Shown piece by piece: positions 37,401 to 47,705 of a DNA stretch of 64,000 nucleotides. This DNA is from Yponomeuta sedellus. Its lineage: Eukaryota; Arthropoda; Insecta; Lepidoptera; Yponomeutidae. The first letter of the stretch is position 1, and every line of letters starts with the position of its first letter. The notes beneath the pieces are model-generated. The model searched no databases, was not told the DNA's origin, and was given only the letters and a program-made list of their open reading frames with translations. Position numbers and translations under genes: made by a program. Location: positions 11,770,692 through 11,834,691 of the forward strand of contig OW203730.1 in assembly GCA_934045075.1 (NCBI GenBank), given 5' to 3'.

Positions 37401-39919
37401 TTGTACTAACCAACTTACCCTTGTTGTAAACCAGATACTGTGGACTGCTCAGCGTTAGCAACAGATATCAACACAGGATTACTCCTTAGGGCTAACCTGG
37501 CAAGATTCTTCACTTTGCTATCTATTGTGGCACTGAACAAAACTGTTTGTCTGGTCTCTAGAAAATAAAGTGTGCTTTTACATAGTACTAGCTGCCCCAG
37601 TGTACTTTTTTAGTTTAGTTTGTACAATTCTTGTTCGCCATGGCAACGCAATAAATAACTTTTTTGTTAACTTTCGCTTGAAAAAGGTTACGGTACCTAG
37701 TAACCCCGTAATGCATAACCAGGATATAACGTATCCTGTGTCTCAATTCAGATCTTTGTCTACCTGTATGCCAAGTTTCATGTCACTCTGGTCAGCCAAT
37801 CCAATATTGCATGATTGAGTAACAAACTTCCAAACATCTTTACAAACTTTTTCATATATTAAGTAAGATATGAATATAAAGGGATCGTAGACATTGGCCT
37901 CTCTAATTCAAGAGGTCATGGATTTGTATGCCGTCATGAACTAATGACAGACCGTGTTATTTATATAAGCAATATTCCTCTAAAGCAGTCTTCAGAGGTT
38001 GTTTTAATAATCTGTTGTAATTTCTTTCTCATTACCACAAACTATTTAAACTGCCTCTGAAGAGTGTTTCAACGTAGTGTGTTTTTATGAAGAAGGCCAC
38101 TAGTTTGCATTTGTAACCGCTATTTACATTTGTGAATTTGTAGGGAAGTACTTCATACAGTTTTGGTCTGTGAGTACAGGACTTTTTCCACAACATTACT
38201 GCGTTGGCATTAACAATGTTATTGGTACCTACAGTAAAGATTTAGTAGATACTGACTTGCTGTGTGGTGTCGGCCTAGAGAATAGCACCAACACTCTTCC
38301 CGCGGGTGTCGTAAAAGGCGACTAAGGGACACAAACCAGGTGGGCAGCAGCACCCCCTGCAGTACAATTCCACCAAACTGCGATCCCCAACCCGCATGCC
38401 CGGCGTGGGGATTATGGGCACTACCCCCCAATGATGGCACAACCTTGCGCTATGGTGCTCATTAGGGGAGGGCTATGTCCAGCAGTGGACTAATATAGCC
38501 TGAAGAAGAAGAAGAAGATACTGACTTGGCAACAATTTGACAATCCCAGTGACATGTTGTTCGAAACCAGCCTCCAGTAACTTGTCTGCTTCGTCAACAA
38601 CCAGGCACTTTAAGTTTATACAGTTTAGTTCCTTTGTGTTATTAAGGTGGTCTAGCAAACGGCCTGGAGTGCTCACTATTATGTTGATCCCTGTAACATG
38701 GAATCCTTAACTTAGAAATGTGTTAACGATCTGAAAAAAAATTTTTGCTTATTTTACAGACCTTCTGAAAGCAGCTTGATTTCTTTCATTTTCTTCTCGC
38801 CACCAACTATCAGTGCAAAAGTTAAGTCTATGCTGACCAGAAGTTTCTTGAGGACTTCAAAAGTTTGCAGCGCCAGCTCTCTTGTAGGCAAGAGAATTAT
38901 GCATCCAGTGCCTAAAAAGTAAAAAAAAACATTATACAATGTATCTCACACACTCACTGTACAACTTATCACATAATATGTGATATGTTACATCACATCA
39001 TATGTGATAAACTGTTTGTATCAAAAATATTATTATCTTTGGTACAAATGGCATTATTTATAAAAATGAGATTCCTTCAAAACACTCCTCAGAGCAGTTT
39101 AAACAATTTGTGGTTATGTCTTTTTTACCATAGACTAATTAAACTAGCTTTTAAGACTGTTTAAGGAATTGTGTTGTATACAAGACTGGAAGTTTTATTA
39201 TAACCATGAACATTACTGAACTTGTAAGTTTAGTCAACAGAACATAACATTCAAGAGTTATCCCAGTGTAAGTATCAGGAAAAAGTGGTGTACAGGCATA
39301 CTGTGGGTGCTCCTTAAAAAATTTAAACAGTGAGGTAATCACTACAACATGATAACTCAAAAACTTTACACATTTCTCAATTGTGGGGAATTATTATATG
39401 TACATTTGTGTTTAACTCCTTGTCTGTTTTGTTTCCTTTAGATATTTATCCAGTTTGTTATTAAACATATTAATGCTTGTGGCTGTCACTATTTCTTCAG
39501 GGAGTTTGTTCCATTCTTTAACTACTCTATTGGAGAGAATGTTCTTGGTCCCCATATCCATGAACAAAGCTTCGTTTCATTGTTTTATGGCACCCCTAGG
39601 ATTCCGCCAATGTCAGGTTTGTGGAGATGGCATGTTTTTTTTCCTGTGCCACTTACTTGAACCACTTACCATGTTTTCTGTTGAAGCCGAGCTTGATCAA
39701 ACGGTCCACTACAGGTATGAGGAATGCTAGAGTTTTCCCGCTACCTGTCTTAGCAGCTCCAATGAGATCCTGACCGCGGAGGAGGTAAGGCAAAGTTTGC
39801 GCCTGAATTCGCGTAGGTCTTTTATAACCCATCACCTCAAGTGCTTTTAAAATGCTGTAGTCGATTTTTCCTTGTAGCATGGAAAAGCTAGAACGTGTTA
39901 TACAGTCTTCCAGGTCCAT
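28410..39919 (-). CDS. DEAD-box RNA helicase, DDX18/Pitchoune-like paralog C (8 exons)
   Basis: Exons on the minus strand: 39919-39670, 38911-38762, 38690-38526, 37557-37419, 36994-36832, 35948-35796, 29374-29207, 28598-28410. They join in frame to 458 aa. Motifs: Q-motif region [10 protein letters not shown] 30-39, AKTGSGKT 56-63, [13 protein letters not shown] (family usually ATPGR), DEAD 166-169, SAT 197-199, [20 protein letters not shown] 344-352. There is no N-terminal tail, and the protein stops soon after the helicase core with no basic C-terminal tail. An upstream in-frame ATG at 40024 would add 35 hydrophobic residues; I prefer 39919 because it matches copy A. AATAAA on the minus strand lies at 28249-28244. 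Intron 6 is 6.4 kb and full of transposons. All splice borders are GT-AG. Confidence 0.83.
29543..31780. mobile_element. 2.2 kb inverted-repeat DNA element, unclassified, in intron 6 of copy C
   Basis: The left end near 29543 reads atatcgacggggaagaagca and continues aatacttctattttaca; the right end (31740-31780) is its reverse complement with one or two changes. Subterminal strings of the type gataggag recur near both ends: about 29935, 29967, 31331, 31543, 31567 and 31668. Internal open stretches (30843-31028 on the plus strand, about 30570-30450 on the minus strand) match no transposase motif I recognise. I could not find a convincing target duplication. Subterminal repeats of this kind are seen in hAT-like elements, but the class is open. 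Confidence 0.6.
32040..32766 (+). pseudogene. Mariner transposase remnant, 5' two-thirds
   Basis: A conceptual start is at 32061 ([12 protein letters not shown], then a stop). Frames switch several times, but the mariner order is clear: helix-turn-helix part ([20 protein letters not shown]), [21 protein letters not shown], then [18 protein letters not shown] with the first catalytic aspartate, [12 protein letters not shown] and NSEWYTTI. The part with the second and third catalytic aspartates is missing. At least three frameshifts or stops make it dead. I see no inverted ends. Confidence 0.85.
32987..34575 (+). mobile_element. Tc1-like transposon, about 1.6 kb, almost intact
   Basis: TA stands at 32985-32986 and 34576-34577. 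The ends share CAGT and the inner TTAATTAGGGACA (33043-33056, and 34548-34560 in reverse), though the outer 50 bases differ, so the left border is less sure. The transposase frame runs through 33187-34239 with one internal TAG at 33583-33585. The length of 1589 bp is normal for Tc1 elements. Confidence 0.75.
33187..34239 (+). pseudogene. Tc1-like transposase with one in-frame stop
   Basis: The frame encodes about 350 residues and is broken only by TAG at 33583-33585. The N-terminal part has the paired-type helix-turn-helix ([18 protein letters not shown]). The DDE part shows FSDETK (first D), [12 protein letters not shown] (second D) and [15 protein letters not shown] (E), the DD34E signature of Tc1. 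Such enzymes cut and paste their element at TA. With one stop the copy is probably inactive, but it is a recent arrival. The flanking gene is helicase copy C, on the other strand. Confidence 0.88.
34640..34712. repeat. AT microsatellite inside an inverted repeat
   Basis: A tract of about 10 AT units (near 34663-34682) is flanked by tttatagttattttgaat on the left and attcaaaataactataaa on the right. It may be the core of a small palindromic element. Confidence 0.75.
35285..35398 (-). mobile_element. tRNA-derived SINE, single copy
   Basis: On the minus strand a cloverleaf can be drawn: acceptor CGCCCAT, D arm TAGCTCAGTTGG, anticodon stem CTGGC/GCCAG with loop ACGGATA, and T arm GCGGGTTCGAATCCCGG. 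Base 33 is C where tRNAs have T, and the copy is followed by an unrelated tail gcctctaaatagg. The same unit is found inverted and paired at 41074-41265 and 43877-44435. It is a SINE or tRNA relic, not a working tRNA. Confidence 0.7.
36420..36560 (+). repeat. Interspersed repeat (gcgaaagtttgtaag type)
   Basis: The string cgaaagtttgtaagcatgga followed by gttactctttcacgtaaaaa, actactgaatggatt and aatgaaactt is a widespread lepidopteran repeat. A related piece occurs at 37800-37870 (gagtaacaaacttccaaac). It is in intron 5 of copy C. A short tRNA-like scrap also lies at 36065-36110. Confidence 0.5.
37590..37870 (+). repeat. Interspersed repeat fragment in intron 3 of copy C
   Basis: It begins near actagctgccccagtg and includes tcaattcagatctttgtcta and agtttcatgtcactctggt. 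The first of these strings also occurs at 4149, where actagctttaacccgctgct precedes it. This is a diffuse family common in moth genomes. Confidence 0.5.
38219..38516 (-). repeat. Interspersed repeat (tcttcccgcgggtgtcg type) in intron 3 of copy C
   Basis: The stretch contains tcttcccgcgggtgtcgtaa and aaggcgactaagggacacaa, then gctatgtccagcagtggact followed by a GAA run. The last part recurs at 815-870 and 23385-23470. It looks like the 3' region of a LINE or a SINE dependent on it. The strand is uncertain. Confidence 0.5.
39385..39560 (-). pseudogene. LINE ORF2 C-terminal fragment (L2/CR1-like) in intron 1 of copy C
   Basis: Read on the minus strand, the stretch gives [19 protein letters not shown] followed by [18 protein letters not shown] and a stop. 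This is the conserved tail of L2/CR1/Rex-type LINE polyproteins. A second copy with the same bases is at 63738-63895. It is truncated on its 5' side. Confidence 0.75.
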
Positions 39920-41073
39920 TTTACAAAACAATTCATAACGAGGAACAATACAAACAATTAATAACCTCAAAATTATATTTATTTTTAATTTTGTTTTGTT
40001 TGACAGTGCATATCCACAGTGCATATTGCACTTCGTAGTCTGTGATTTTGACGTTTATTTATCGACAGGTACTTAGGCGCGCTTACGCGCGCCAACGCCC
40101 AGCCGAGCCGCTCCGAGCTGCGCTCTACGCGGCACTTGGCCTAGGGCCTCGATAGACACTTATTGTAGTGAATTATTGCATGGGATCATGTATGATCTTG
40201 GCCTGGATGGAGGTCGGCCTTCGGCCTCGCCACGGCGGCGGGGTTTCTCGTGCCCGCTTCGCGGAACTCGGGTTCCGGTTCCGGCCTTGCTGGCTTACTC
40301 CCTTTTGTCTTGGCGCTGGTACTTATGCGCCGTAACCTGAACGGTCTCGGCCTTCGGCCTCTCCAGTTTCTCTTGTCTCAGTCAGCCTCCTTCTTTGCTA
40401 GGTACTCTCAGACTCTTTGGTTACTTTAACCCGCTACGCCAGTAAATATACTTATCTAAGGCTTCACCACGTGGCCAGCCTTTTTTAGGATAGTATAGTA
40501 GTAGGTACCTATAAATAATATGTGAGTTGTATGGTCTTCTAACTAAAAGGTAATATGTAAGTATAAAGTACATAATATATACCTATTTGCTTTAATTTGG
40601 TTGCGCCCACAAAACCCGGTCCGTCCGTTGTAATGTGGATAGTCCTTAATGCCCGTCGTTTATATTATACTTAATTCACCTTGTTTAATGCACCCGGGTG
40701 TATTAAATGTACTATTTATAAACTTTTTTCACCTAGGTGCATTAAGTATAATTTTAGTAAACTTCGTTCACCTAATTCACCTAGGTGCATTAAATAAGTT
40801 CACTTTATTCGCCTTTAATTTTTTATAATAATAACTTTTATTGTTACTGTTTCATTTTAAAAAAGAAATATTGGGATGACATGAACTCATGGGTAGTATT
40901 TCATGGTATTTGATTAGTCCGGGTCGAGTTTGATGATGGAGAATGTACTAGGCTCTCACGGAAACGTAGGAGTAAATTTTTATATATAGTACCTAGTATT
41001 CAGTACTGCCAAAAGAAAAAAATGCTACGTTTACATCTTTAATCTCTAATTTAATGTTTTTTTAAGGCTGTAT
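39920..41073. other. Upstream region of copy C and repeats
   Basis: 40065-40150 is GC-rich and may hold the promoter of copy C, but it is also palindromic (ggcgcgcttacgcgcgcc). 40200-40440 carries cggccttcggcctcg motifs like those at 26760-27180. 40665-40815 has gcccgtcgttta and repeated tcacctaggtgcatta strings, related to the MITE at 41706. No coding exon is seen. Confidence 0.5.
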
Positions 41074-41265
41074 ATATTTAAAAACCTATTTAGAGGCTAA
41101 AAATTTCAACCATGCTGGGATTCGAACCCGCAACCTCTGGCTATCCGTACCAGCGCTCTACCAATTGAGCTCAATTGGTAGAGCGCTGGTACGGATAGCC
41201 AGAGGTTGCGGGTTCGAATCCCAGCATGGGTGAAATTTTTAGCCTCTAAATAGGTTTTTAAATAT
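41074..41265. repeat. Loopless 96-bp palindrome made of two tRNA-SINE heads
   Basis: 41074-41169 and 41170-41265 are reverse complements with one mismatch by my reading (ttcaaccatg against ttcacccatg) and no spacer; the centre is aattgagctcaatt. Each half carries the tRNA-like unit: gagcgctggtacggatagcc and gcgggttcgaatccc. Such a perfect palindrome would form a cruciform or a dsRNA hairpin if transcribed. Confidence 0.88.
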
Positions 41266-41984
41266 GTCCTTAGCACGGGTTAGTGCATTAAAAATAAAAA
41301 TAGTGTAATCTGTATATATTTCTCAAACATTTCTACACTTATTTGAATTCAAGCTTTGATGGGAGCCTAATACTTTTTCTAAATCATGTGTTCAGAAGGA
41401 GCCGCAAGGACCGACCTTTCTTCATGGTAAGCCTAAAAGCAGAAAGAGTAGATTTTTTTTTATATGGGTGCCTAATACTTTCTTCTAAAACAGTTTAAAA
41501 CTTATAAAAAATACAACAAACTTTGTCTTTAATCTACCGCATTCAACCGACTTCCAATGAAAGAGTATATAATATATATCTATCTCTATTTCCCCATTGT
41601 ACAGAATTCCGTTATCTTCTTTAATGGGACCACGGGTCTCGAAACAGCAACAAAAAATATTTTCCCAACCGCAACTGTTCCCGTTGGATGAAGACACACT
41701 AAAAAAGCCCGTCGTTTACTTAATTCACCTGGGTACTTTAAAGTAGTTAATGTACCTGGGTACATTAAAGTAAAAGTCAATAGGTGAATAAAGTTTAATA
41801 AAATTTACAGAGTTTTTCAATTAGTACGTAAAACAAGGACAGGTGTTTACAATTTACTATTAGTTTACTTTATTCGCCTGAGTGCATTAACCCAGGTGAA
41901 TTAAGTAAACGACAGCCCTTAATGGCTTCGTAAAAACCTTCAACACTGTGCGAATTAAGTAGGTACCTAGATAAGTTTTGGGGG
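41266..41984. other. Gene-free spacer with one short-TIR MITE
   Basis: No exon is recognisable. 41706-41920 is a MITE (listed separately). The rest is AT-rich unique sequence. Confidence 0.45.
41706..41920. mobile_element. MITE with ends gtcgtttacttaattcacct
   Basis: The left end gtcgtttacttaattcacct is repeated in inverted orientation at the right end (41890-41915). Internally, gggtactttaaagtagttaa and gtacctgggtacattaaag are further small palindromes. A decayed relative lies at 40665-40815. The class is unknown. Confidence 0.6.
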
Positions 41985-42195
41985 AGATTTGGAGTGTTTT
42001 TAAAAACTAAAATAAAACTAACGAATACGTCCACTCGATTCGGAGAGCGCTACTGTAGTATTGATTCAATCATAAACAAAATTTTCTTAGGCTAACATCT
42101 TACAGCTGACATCGCATACTTCACATCGCTGAGTCAGCACGGACGTTCAGTACAACTCTGCTAGTAGAGGATTGAGGTGAACACATAACTCCTCC
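41985..42195 (-). repeat. Inverted flank 1 of the env locus (env 3' end)
   Basis: This 210-bp segment matches 47805-48012 in reverse with few changes. It contains the last residues and stop of the env frame plus the following noncoding bases (gaatacgtccactcgattcg and so on). In a normal provirus the repeated ends are direct; here they are inverted. Confidence 0.85.
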
Positions 42196-42762
42196 CTCCT
42201 CAAGAGCGGAATCATCCGATGGACCTCTGGTACATAGGTGATCACGCCAAAGCATCGCTAACTGAGCCTTAAACATAATTAAAATAACACATAGAATCGT
42301 TAAACCTAAAAACACATACAAAATAAGAGTAGTCAGTCCAAAGTTGTGCACTATTTGTTCACTGCGAGTTTCACTATTGGTTATAGGATCCGTTTGTTTC
42401 ATTGCGTATGATAATAGGTGTAACTGATCCAGATTTATGTCCTGTATGTTCACCGTAGGTGTGCTGGGCAACTCGTTGGGCTTCATCTCAGGTAAGATGA
42501 TGATAGGGACGTTCCTGTAGCTTATATTATTTACGTAGGAGCGTTCGCGATGTAGGTGGATGTCGCCGATAAAGACGTCGCAAGGTTCATCTATACATAT
42601 CGTGTAAGTGCCGAGGACATGTTGCAGAGTCATGTCGGTGCCGCACTTCTTCTTCAGCATGGTCTTGCTTCTCGTTTAAAGGATCCAACAGTTGGAGCTA
42701 ATGCGCTGCACTTTTATCGCTTCCACTTGAACAGAAACCTGGGTACAGCTGGTAAGGTTGTC
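42121..42762 (-). pseudogene. Errantivirus-type envelope gene, C-terminal part
   Basis: The minus-strand frame from 42660 to the stop at 42121-42123 gives about 179 residues. It has an ectodomain part with cysteines, one strong membrane segment (about residues 106-128) and a cytoplasmic tail, which fits the stalk-anchor-tail end of a baculovirus-F-like env protein of insect errantiviruses. Upstream of 42660 the frame is broken before it reaches the target site of the hAT element at 42763. The N-terminal part of the same gene lies on the far side of that insertion. No gag or pol is seen beside it. Confidence 0.75.
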
Positions 42763-43876
42763 GTCATACCTAGAGTTGGGTCGCGGGAATATACCCGAAA
42801 GGTATATTCCCAGGTAAATACCCAAAACGGGTAAATACCCGGGTAAATACCCGAAATGGGTGTTTATGTGGGTAAATACGTTTATTGGTGTTTTCGTTCG
42901 CTAAAATAGATTGCATTACCGTTAAATCCATTTTTACTCACGAGCCTCAGGACTATCTTCAATATCTTTCATTCTTTTTTGACGAAAGAACGAAATAAGT
43001 ATATCTCAAGAAAATTACTTTTTTGTGATGGACTTATTTCATGAATTATTGAGAGATTGTTAAAGATTATTACTTCATAACTATCCGCCCAAGAGTAAAT
43101 AACTATAAATACCAGTTTCTACTGAGTATTTAAAGAAAACTGACAGTAAATTTTTTTTAATTGGTTTTTTACAGTAAAATCTTTTAGTTAGGGTCTTATT
43201 TGATCGGTATTGATGAGATCTTTGTTTAAACTTGGGGAGCATGGTCTGATGATAGCGCTGGAAGGTGTGTATGGGATCTCCTTAACGGATAGCAGTAGAC
43301 CATTTGAGTTTGTACTTATTCGATTAGTATTTATGAGATCTTGGTTGAAACTTGGTGACAAGTTCTTAGATGGCACAGCAAAGTACCCAAATCCTAGTGC
43401 CATCATCAGACCCTTCAGACACTAGATCTTCACAACGGATAGTAGAAAACTATTCGACTTTCGCCTTATTTAATCTGTATTATTGAGATCTTTAACAGAA
43501 CTTTCTGATAAGATCTGATTACGGCAAAGTAAGGTGATTAGTTAGTTAGATCTGGGAAAAAGAACGTGTTTACAGGATCTCCTCAACGGAGAACATAGAA
43601 TGATTCATATTCATTTATTATATGATATTCATTTATTTGATTTCAATAAAATCACATAAAAAAAAACATAACAAACCGTAACATATTCACACACCCGTAT
43701 CGCGTACGCAGAGATCAGCGTTTGCCACTTGCCATGATCCTGACAGATCTTTTTCGCTTTATCAACATTTGTTACTCAAAATCAAATTATTGAAATATTT
43801 TTGCAGTATTTCAAAAGTTAGTCTCAAATAATGGAGTTCTAGTAAAGAATAAATATTGAATTATATTTCAATTGGG

Positions 43877-44435
43877 TCAGAAAAAAATGTTACATTATTG
43901 TATTATCATTTGATTTCACTATAAACATGGCAACATTGACAAAAAATAAATAACAAAATTTTCTGTTTGCTCAAATAAGTCATTAACTTATGAACCTATT
44001 TAGAGGCTAAAAATTCCACCCATGCCGGGATTCAAACCCGTGACTTCTGGCTATCCGTGCCAGCGCTCTTTCCAACTGAGCTAATGGGCGACTCACCTAA
44101 CTGCAAAGTAGGTACTACTCGGGGATGCAAGTGATGCAAATTACTTCAGCCAGATGTCGCTGCCTGTACGTAATACAGAGAATAGTGTAAAGAGGTTCGA
44201 AATTTCACTGATACCGGTGAGTCGCCCATTAGCTCAGTTGGAAAGAGCGCTGGCACGGATAGCCAGAAGTCGCGGGTTCGAATCCCGGCATAGGTGGAAT
44301 TTTTAGCCTCTAAATAGGTTCATAAGTTAATGACTTATTTGAGCAAGCAGAAATTTTGTTATTTATCCTTTGTCAATGTTGCCATGTTTATAGTGAAATC
44401 AAATGATAATACAATAATGTAACATTTTTTTCTGA
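43877..44435. repeat. Inner palindrome with paired tRNA-SINE units
   Basis: Arms 43877-44097 and 44216-44435 are near-perfect reverse complements around 118 bases. Each arm carries the tRNA-like unit (cattagctcagttggaaaga, tggcacggatagccag, cgggttcgaatcccgg). The arrangement repeats that at 41074-41265 but with a spacer. Confidence 0.85.
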
Positions 44436-44688
44436 TTAAATAGGCTAGTTGACTGAATTTGGGAAATGGTTTTATAACGTACTTTTAAGTGTATTATACA
44501 ACAAATATGTGTTTTTTTAAATAAAACTTAACATATTCAATAAGTATTTTGAATCTAAAAAAAATCAATTTAAATTTCCCACAAAAACGCTCAAGACTGT
44601 CATGGCGTCTTGAGTGACGTCACGAGGTGGAGAACGAACACTGAATCAGTAGGCGATTGTTAGTTTTCTGCTGTTATTTCAATTAAAT

Positions 44689-44921
44689 ATGACTTTCTCG
44701 TATTGCAAAAGCGGCATGGTGCCACAATGTGAAAGCACAAGAGTAAAACACCAAATAAATTATTTATATATGTCCCACACAAGCAAGAAATACGAAAAAA
44801 GTGGTTAACACTTGCAAGAAAGAGCGATCTCCATTGTTCATCGACAAATTGAAGATTGTATTTTTGTGAAGATCATTTTGCTGTAACTAGACGTAATCTT
44901 CGTGATTTAATAGTGAAATAA
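44689..44921 (+). pseudogene. Decayed THAP-domain frame inside the hAT foldback element
   Basis: An ATG at 44689 opens MTFSYCKSGMVPQCEST, close to a THAP start (C-x-V-P-x-C). After shifts, another frame gives WLTLARKSDLHCSSTN and then YFCEDHFAVTRRNLRDLIVK before a stop at 44919-44921. The Cys-His pairs (CxxxC and CEDHF) are those of the THAP zinc finger. THAP domains bind DNA and are often part of P-element or hAT-associated proteins. At least two frameshifts and a stop make it non-coding. Confidence 0.7.
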
Positions 44922-46573
44922 ATCTGATTACAAAACTGAAATATTACGCTTTAAGCTTTAATTAATATTTTAACACTTGTTTATACTTAAATTGAACTTT
45001 TAATGCGAGTAAGTATTACGGAATTCCGATGAGCAAAAGTCACTATTTGATGCAAAAAATCTACCAAGCATTACGGGGTCAATTCTGGGCAAATTATTGT
45101 CATTATCTTTGCTGAAACGTGTTTCCATCTTGCCTAATATGTTTCACTAAATAACTTTCAATACCTCTGCGTTTCTTAATAAAATAATAACAGTTGTACA
45201 TATCAAAAACGAAAATAATCATCAACTAAAGACATACTAAAATTTCAGCAACATCGATGCTCGCCACGACGTGACGTGGCACGCTCTAATTGGTGTTTAC
45301 TGTTTCGTGACTTAATGACAAAGTTTTTCGAATTTCTTTTCAGAAAATAATAATAAACTTTATATTTTATCTTAAATAGCTTTGTTTTTTCCCATCTGCA
45401 TATCATAATTAGTATTTAAAGTACTTTCTTCCATCCGATTTATTCTTAGTGGACACAAGCCTATTGAAATATAATTGGATATTTATTCTTTACTAGGACT
45501 CCATTATTTGAGACTAAATTTTGAAATACTGCAAAAATATTTCAATAATTTGATTTTGAGTAACAAATGTTGATAAAGCGAAAAAGATCTGTAAGGATCA
45601 TGGTAAGTGACAAACGCTGATTTCTGCGTACGCGATACGGGTGTGTGAATATGTTACGGTATGTTATGTTTTTTGTTAATTTGATTTTATTGAAATCAAA
45701 TAAATAAATAAATAAATAAATATCATAAAATAAATGAATATGAATCATTCTCGGTTCTCCGTTGAGGAGATCCTGTAACCACGTTCTTTTTCCCAGATCT
45801 AACTAACTAATCACCCTACTTTGCCGTAATCAGATCTTATCACAAAGTTCTGCTAAAGATCTCAATAATACAGATTAAATAAGGCGAAACTCGAATAGTT
45901 TTCTACTATCCGTTGTGAAGATCTAGTGTCTGAAGGGTCTGATGATGGCACTAAAATTTGGGTACTTTGCTGTGCCATCTAAGAACCTGTCACCAAGTTT
46001 CAACAAAGATCTCATAAATACTAATCGAATAAGTACAAACTCAAATGGTCTACTGCTATCCGTTGAGGAGATTCCATACACACCTTCTAGCGCTATCATC
46101 AGACCATGCTCCCCAAGTTTAAACAAAGATCTCATCAATACCGATCAAATGAGACCCTAACTAAAAGATTTTACTGTAAAAAACCAATTTAATATATTTA
46201 CTGTCAGTTTTCGTTAAATACTCAGTAGAAACTGGTATTTATGGTTATTTACTCTCGGGCGGATAATTAATAAGTAATAATCTTTAACAATCTCTCAATA
46301 ATTCATGAAATAAGTGCATCACAAAAAAGTAATTTTCTTGAGATATACTTATTTCGTTCTTTCGTCAAAAAAGAATGAAAGATATTGAATATAGTCCTGA
46401 GGCTCGTGAGTAAAAATGGATTTAACGGTAATGCAATCTATTTTAGCGAACGAAAACACCAATAAACGTATTTACCCTCATAAATACCCATCGGGTAGAT
46501 TCAATGGGAATATTCCCGCGAATCTACCCATTTCGGGTAAATACCCGGGTAGAATCACAACTCTAGTCATACC

Positions 46574-47705
46574 TCATGAGTTGCTATATGTAGATCTTCT
46601 TCTTCTTGGGAACAGCACTCGGTCGTAACCGCAGAGAAAGCGGTTGTCAGCTGCGGCTTTGCATGCTTGGTTTAGTGGTAAGTAAAGTGATTTTTTTGCC
46701 AAAAGGTAAGGGTATTTTGGGACAATTATTAGGGTTTTATTTTGAGATTCACTAAATTCACTAAACACGGGCAGAGGATAGAGCTTAAATTATATGTAAT
46801 ATGCTCAACTAAAGGAATTTCCATTAAAAACACAATTTCATTCCGTTTCAAGTAAGACTTAACAGTAATATACTCTTCAAACTTAATTAGATTACTTAAT
46901 TTTACCTCATACATCAAATTTTCTGTTTTAGAAATTCGTTCCAAGTGTTGTAACAGCTCGTAGAGTTAACAATTGATTGGTGTAGTACAGACACTTTGCT
47001 AAAAGCAATGGCGGTTTCTATTTCACTCAATTTTACGTAAATAGTTCGAAAATTGCTCATGAATAGGTTATACAAGCCTAAAACATTTGTATAGTATACA
47101 GTCATTTTTCTGAGCCGAAAGTTTAGTTACAATTTCCTCTACCTTTTGCAGCCGTTCGTTCAACGATTTCGAGTTGCGGTTAAAGGCAGTCGTACTATTT
47201 ATAAAGTTATCCAACACCTTGGTGACCAGCGTCAGTTTCCCTGTGACGGTTGCCTGTTGTGATTTTATTTTCGATATAAGGTCGTCATACCGGATAGCAT
47301 CGTTATGGTCTAAGTTTCCTGTCAGAAGCTTTACTATTGATCCGAGGGTCTAACAGTCCTCGCCTGAAACGGTTGAACCGACGCGTAGGCATCACTTGGT
47401 TGAGTTTCTCTATAGTTACGTTACTTAAATACTCTAGCTGTTCCTGTAATCCTAAAAGTTCGCGCGGATGCGACTTATCTAATGTAACTAACTTAACAAA
47501 CTCACTATACTTCAAAACATTAAATGCTAAATCAAACTGTAAGCCATTTAAATCTAAAGTCTGGATAAGTATCCACCTATCTTGCTGAAAGAAGGCTTCG
47601 CCTTTTCTTACAGGCAAGATTCCTGGGTTCTTGTCAATCTTCTGCAGTTGAAGGGCCTGCCCTAGGCTCGGCAGGGTCAGCGCGAGCCAACAGCACCTGC
47701 GGAGA
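46574..47705 (-). pseudogene. Errantivirus-type envelope gene, N-terminal part
   Basis: The minus-strand frame starts near 47700 after a possible splice acceptor (ctccgcag), not at an ATG, which fits env being made from a spliced RNA. A leucine-rich segment (CCWLALTLPSLGQA) looks like a signal peptide. About 100 residues on is a furin-type site RFRRG followed by a hydrophobic LLD start, as in class I F-type fusion proteins. The frame breaks near 47303. Further minus-strand pieces at 47105-46914 and 46944-46729 continue the heptad-type region in other frames. The hAT element then interrupts it. The gene is dead. Confidence 0.75.

Larger units (their letters stand above)
42771..46565. mobile_element. 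hAT-type foldback element (3.8 kb) inserted in env
   Basis: Both ends read TAGAGTTG inward and an exact 8-bp target duplication GTCATACC flanks the element (42763-42770 and 46566-46573), both typical of hAT. Left arm 42771 to about 43873 and right arm about 45463 to 46565 are inverted copies of some 1.1 kb, with gggtaaatacccg repeats at the outer ends. The 1.6 kb centre holds a second palindrome (43877-44435) and a decayed THAP-domain frame (44689-44921). No hAT transposase is present, so it is non-autonomous. Confidence 0.85.

Noticed and set aside
39920..40024. Upstream ATG at 40024 as the start of helicase copy C
   Set aside because: It would add a hydrophobic segment with no counterpart in the family; 39919 aligns with the start of copy A.
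43188..46160. Two similar 72-residue frames (MMALGFGYFAVPSK and MMALKFGYFAVPSK) as a possible gene pair
   Set aside because: They are the two inverted arms of the hAT foldback element; similarity follows from the repeat, and the opposite strand is equally open.
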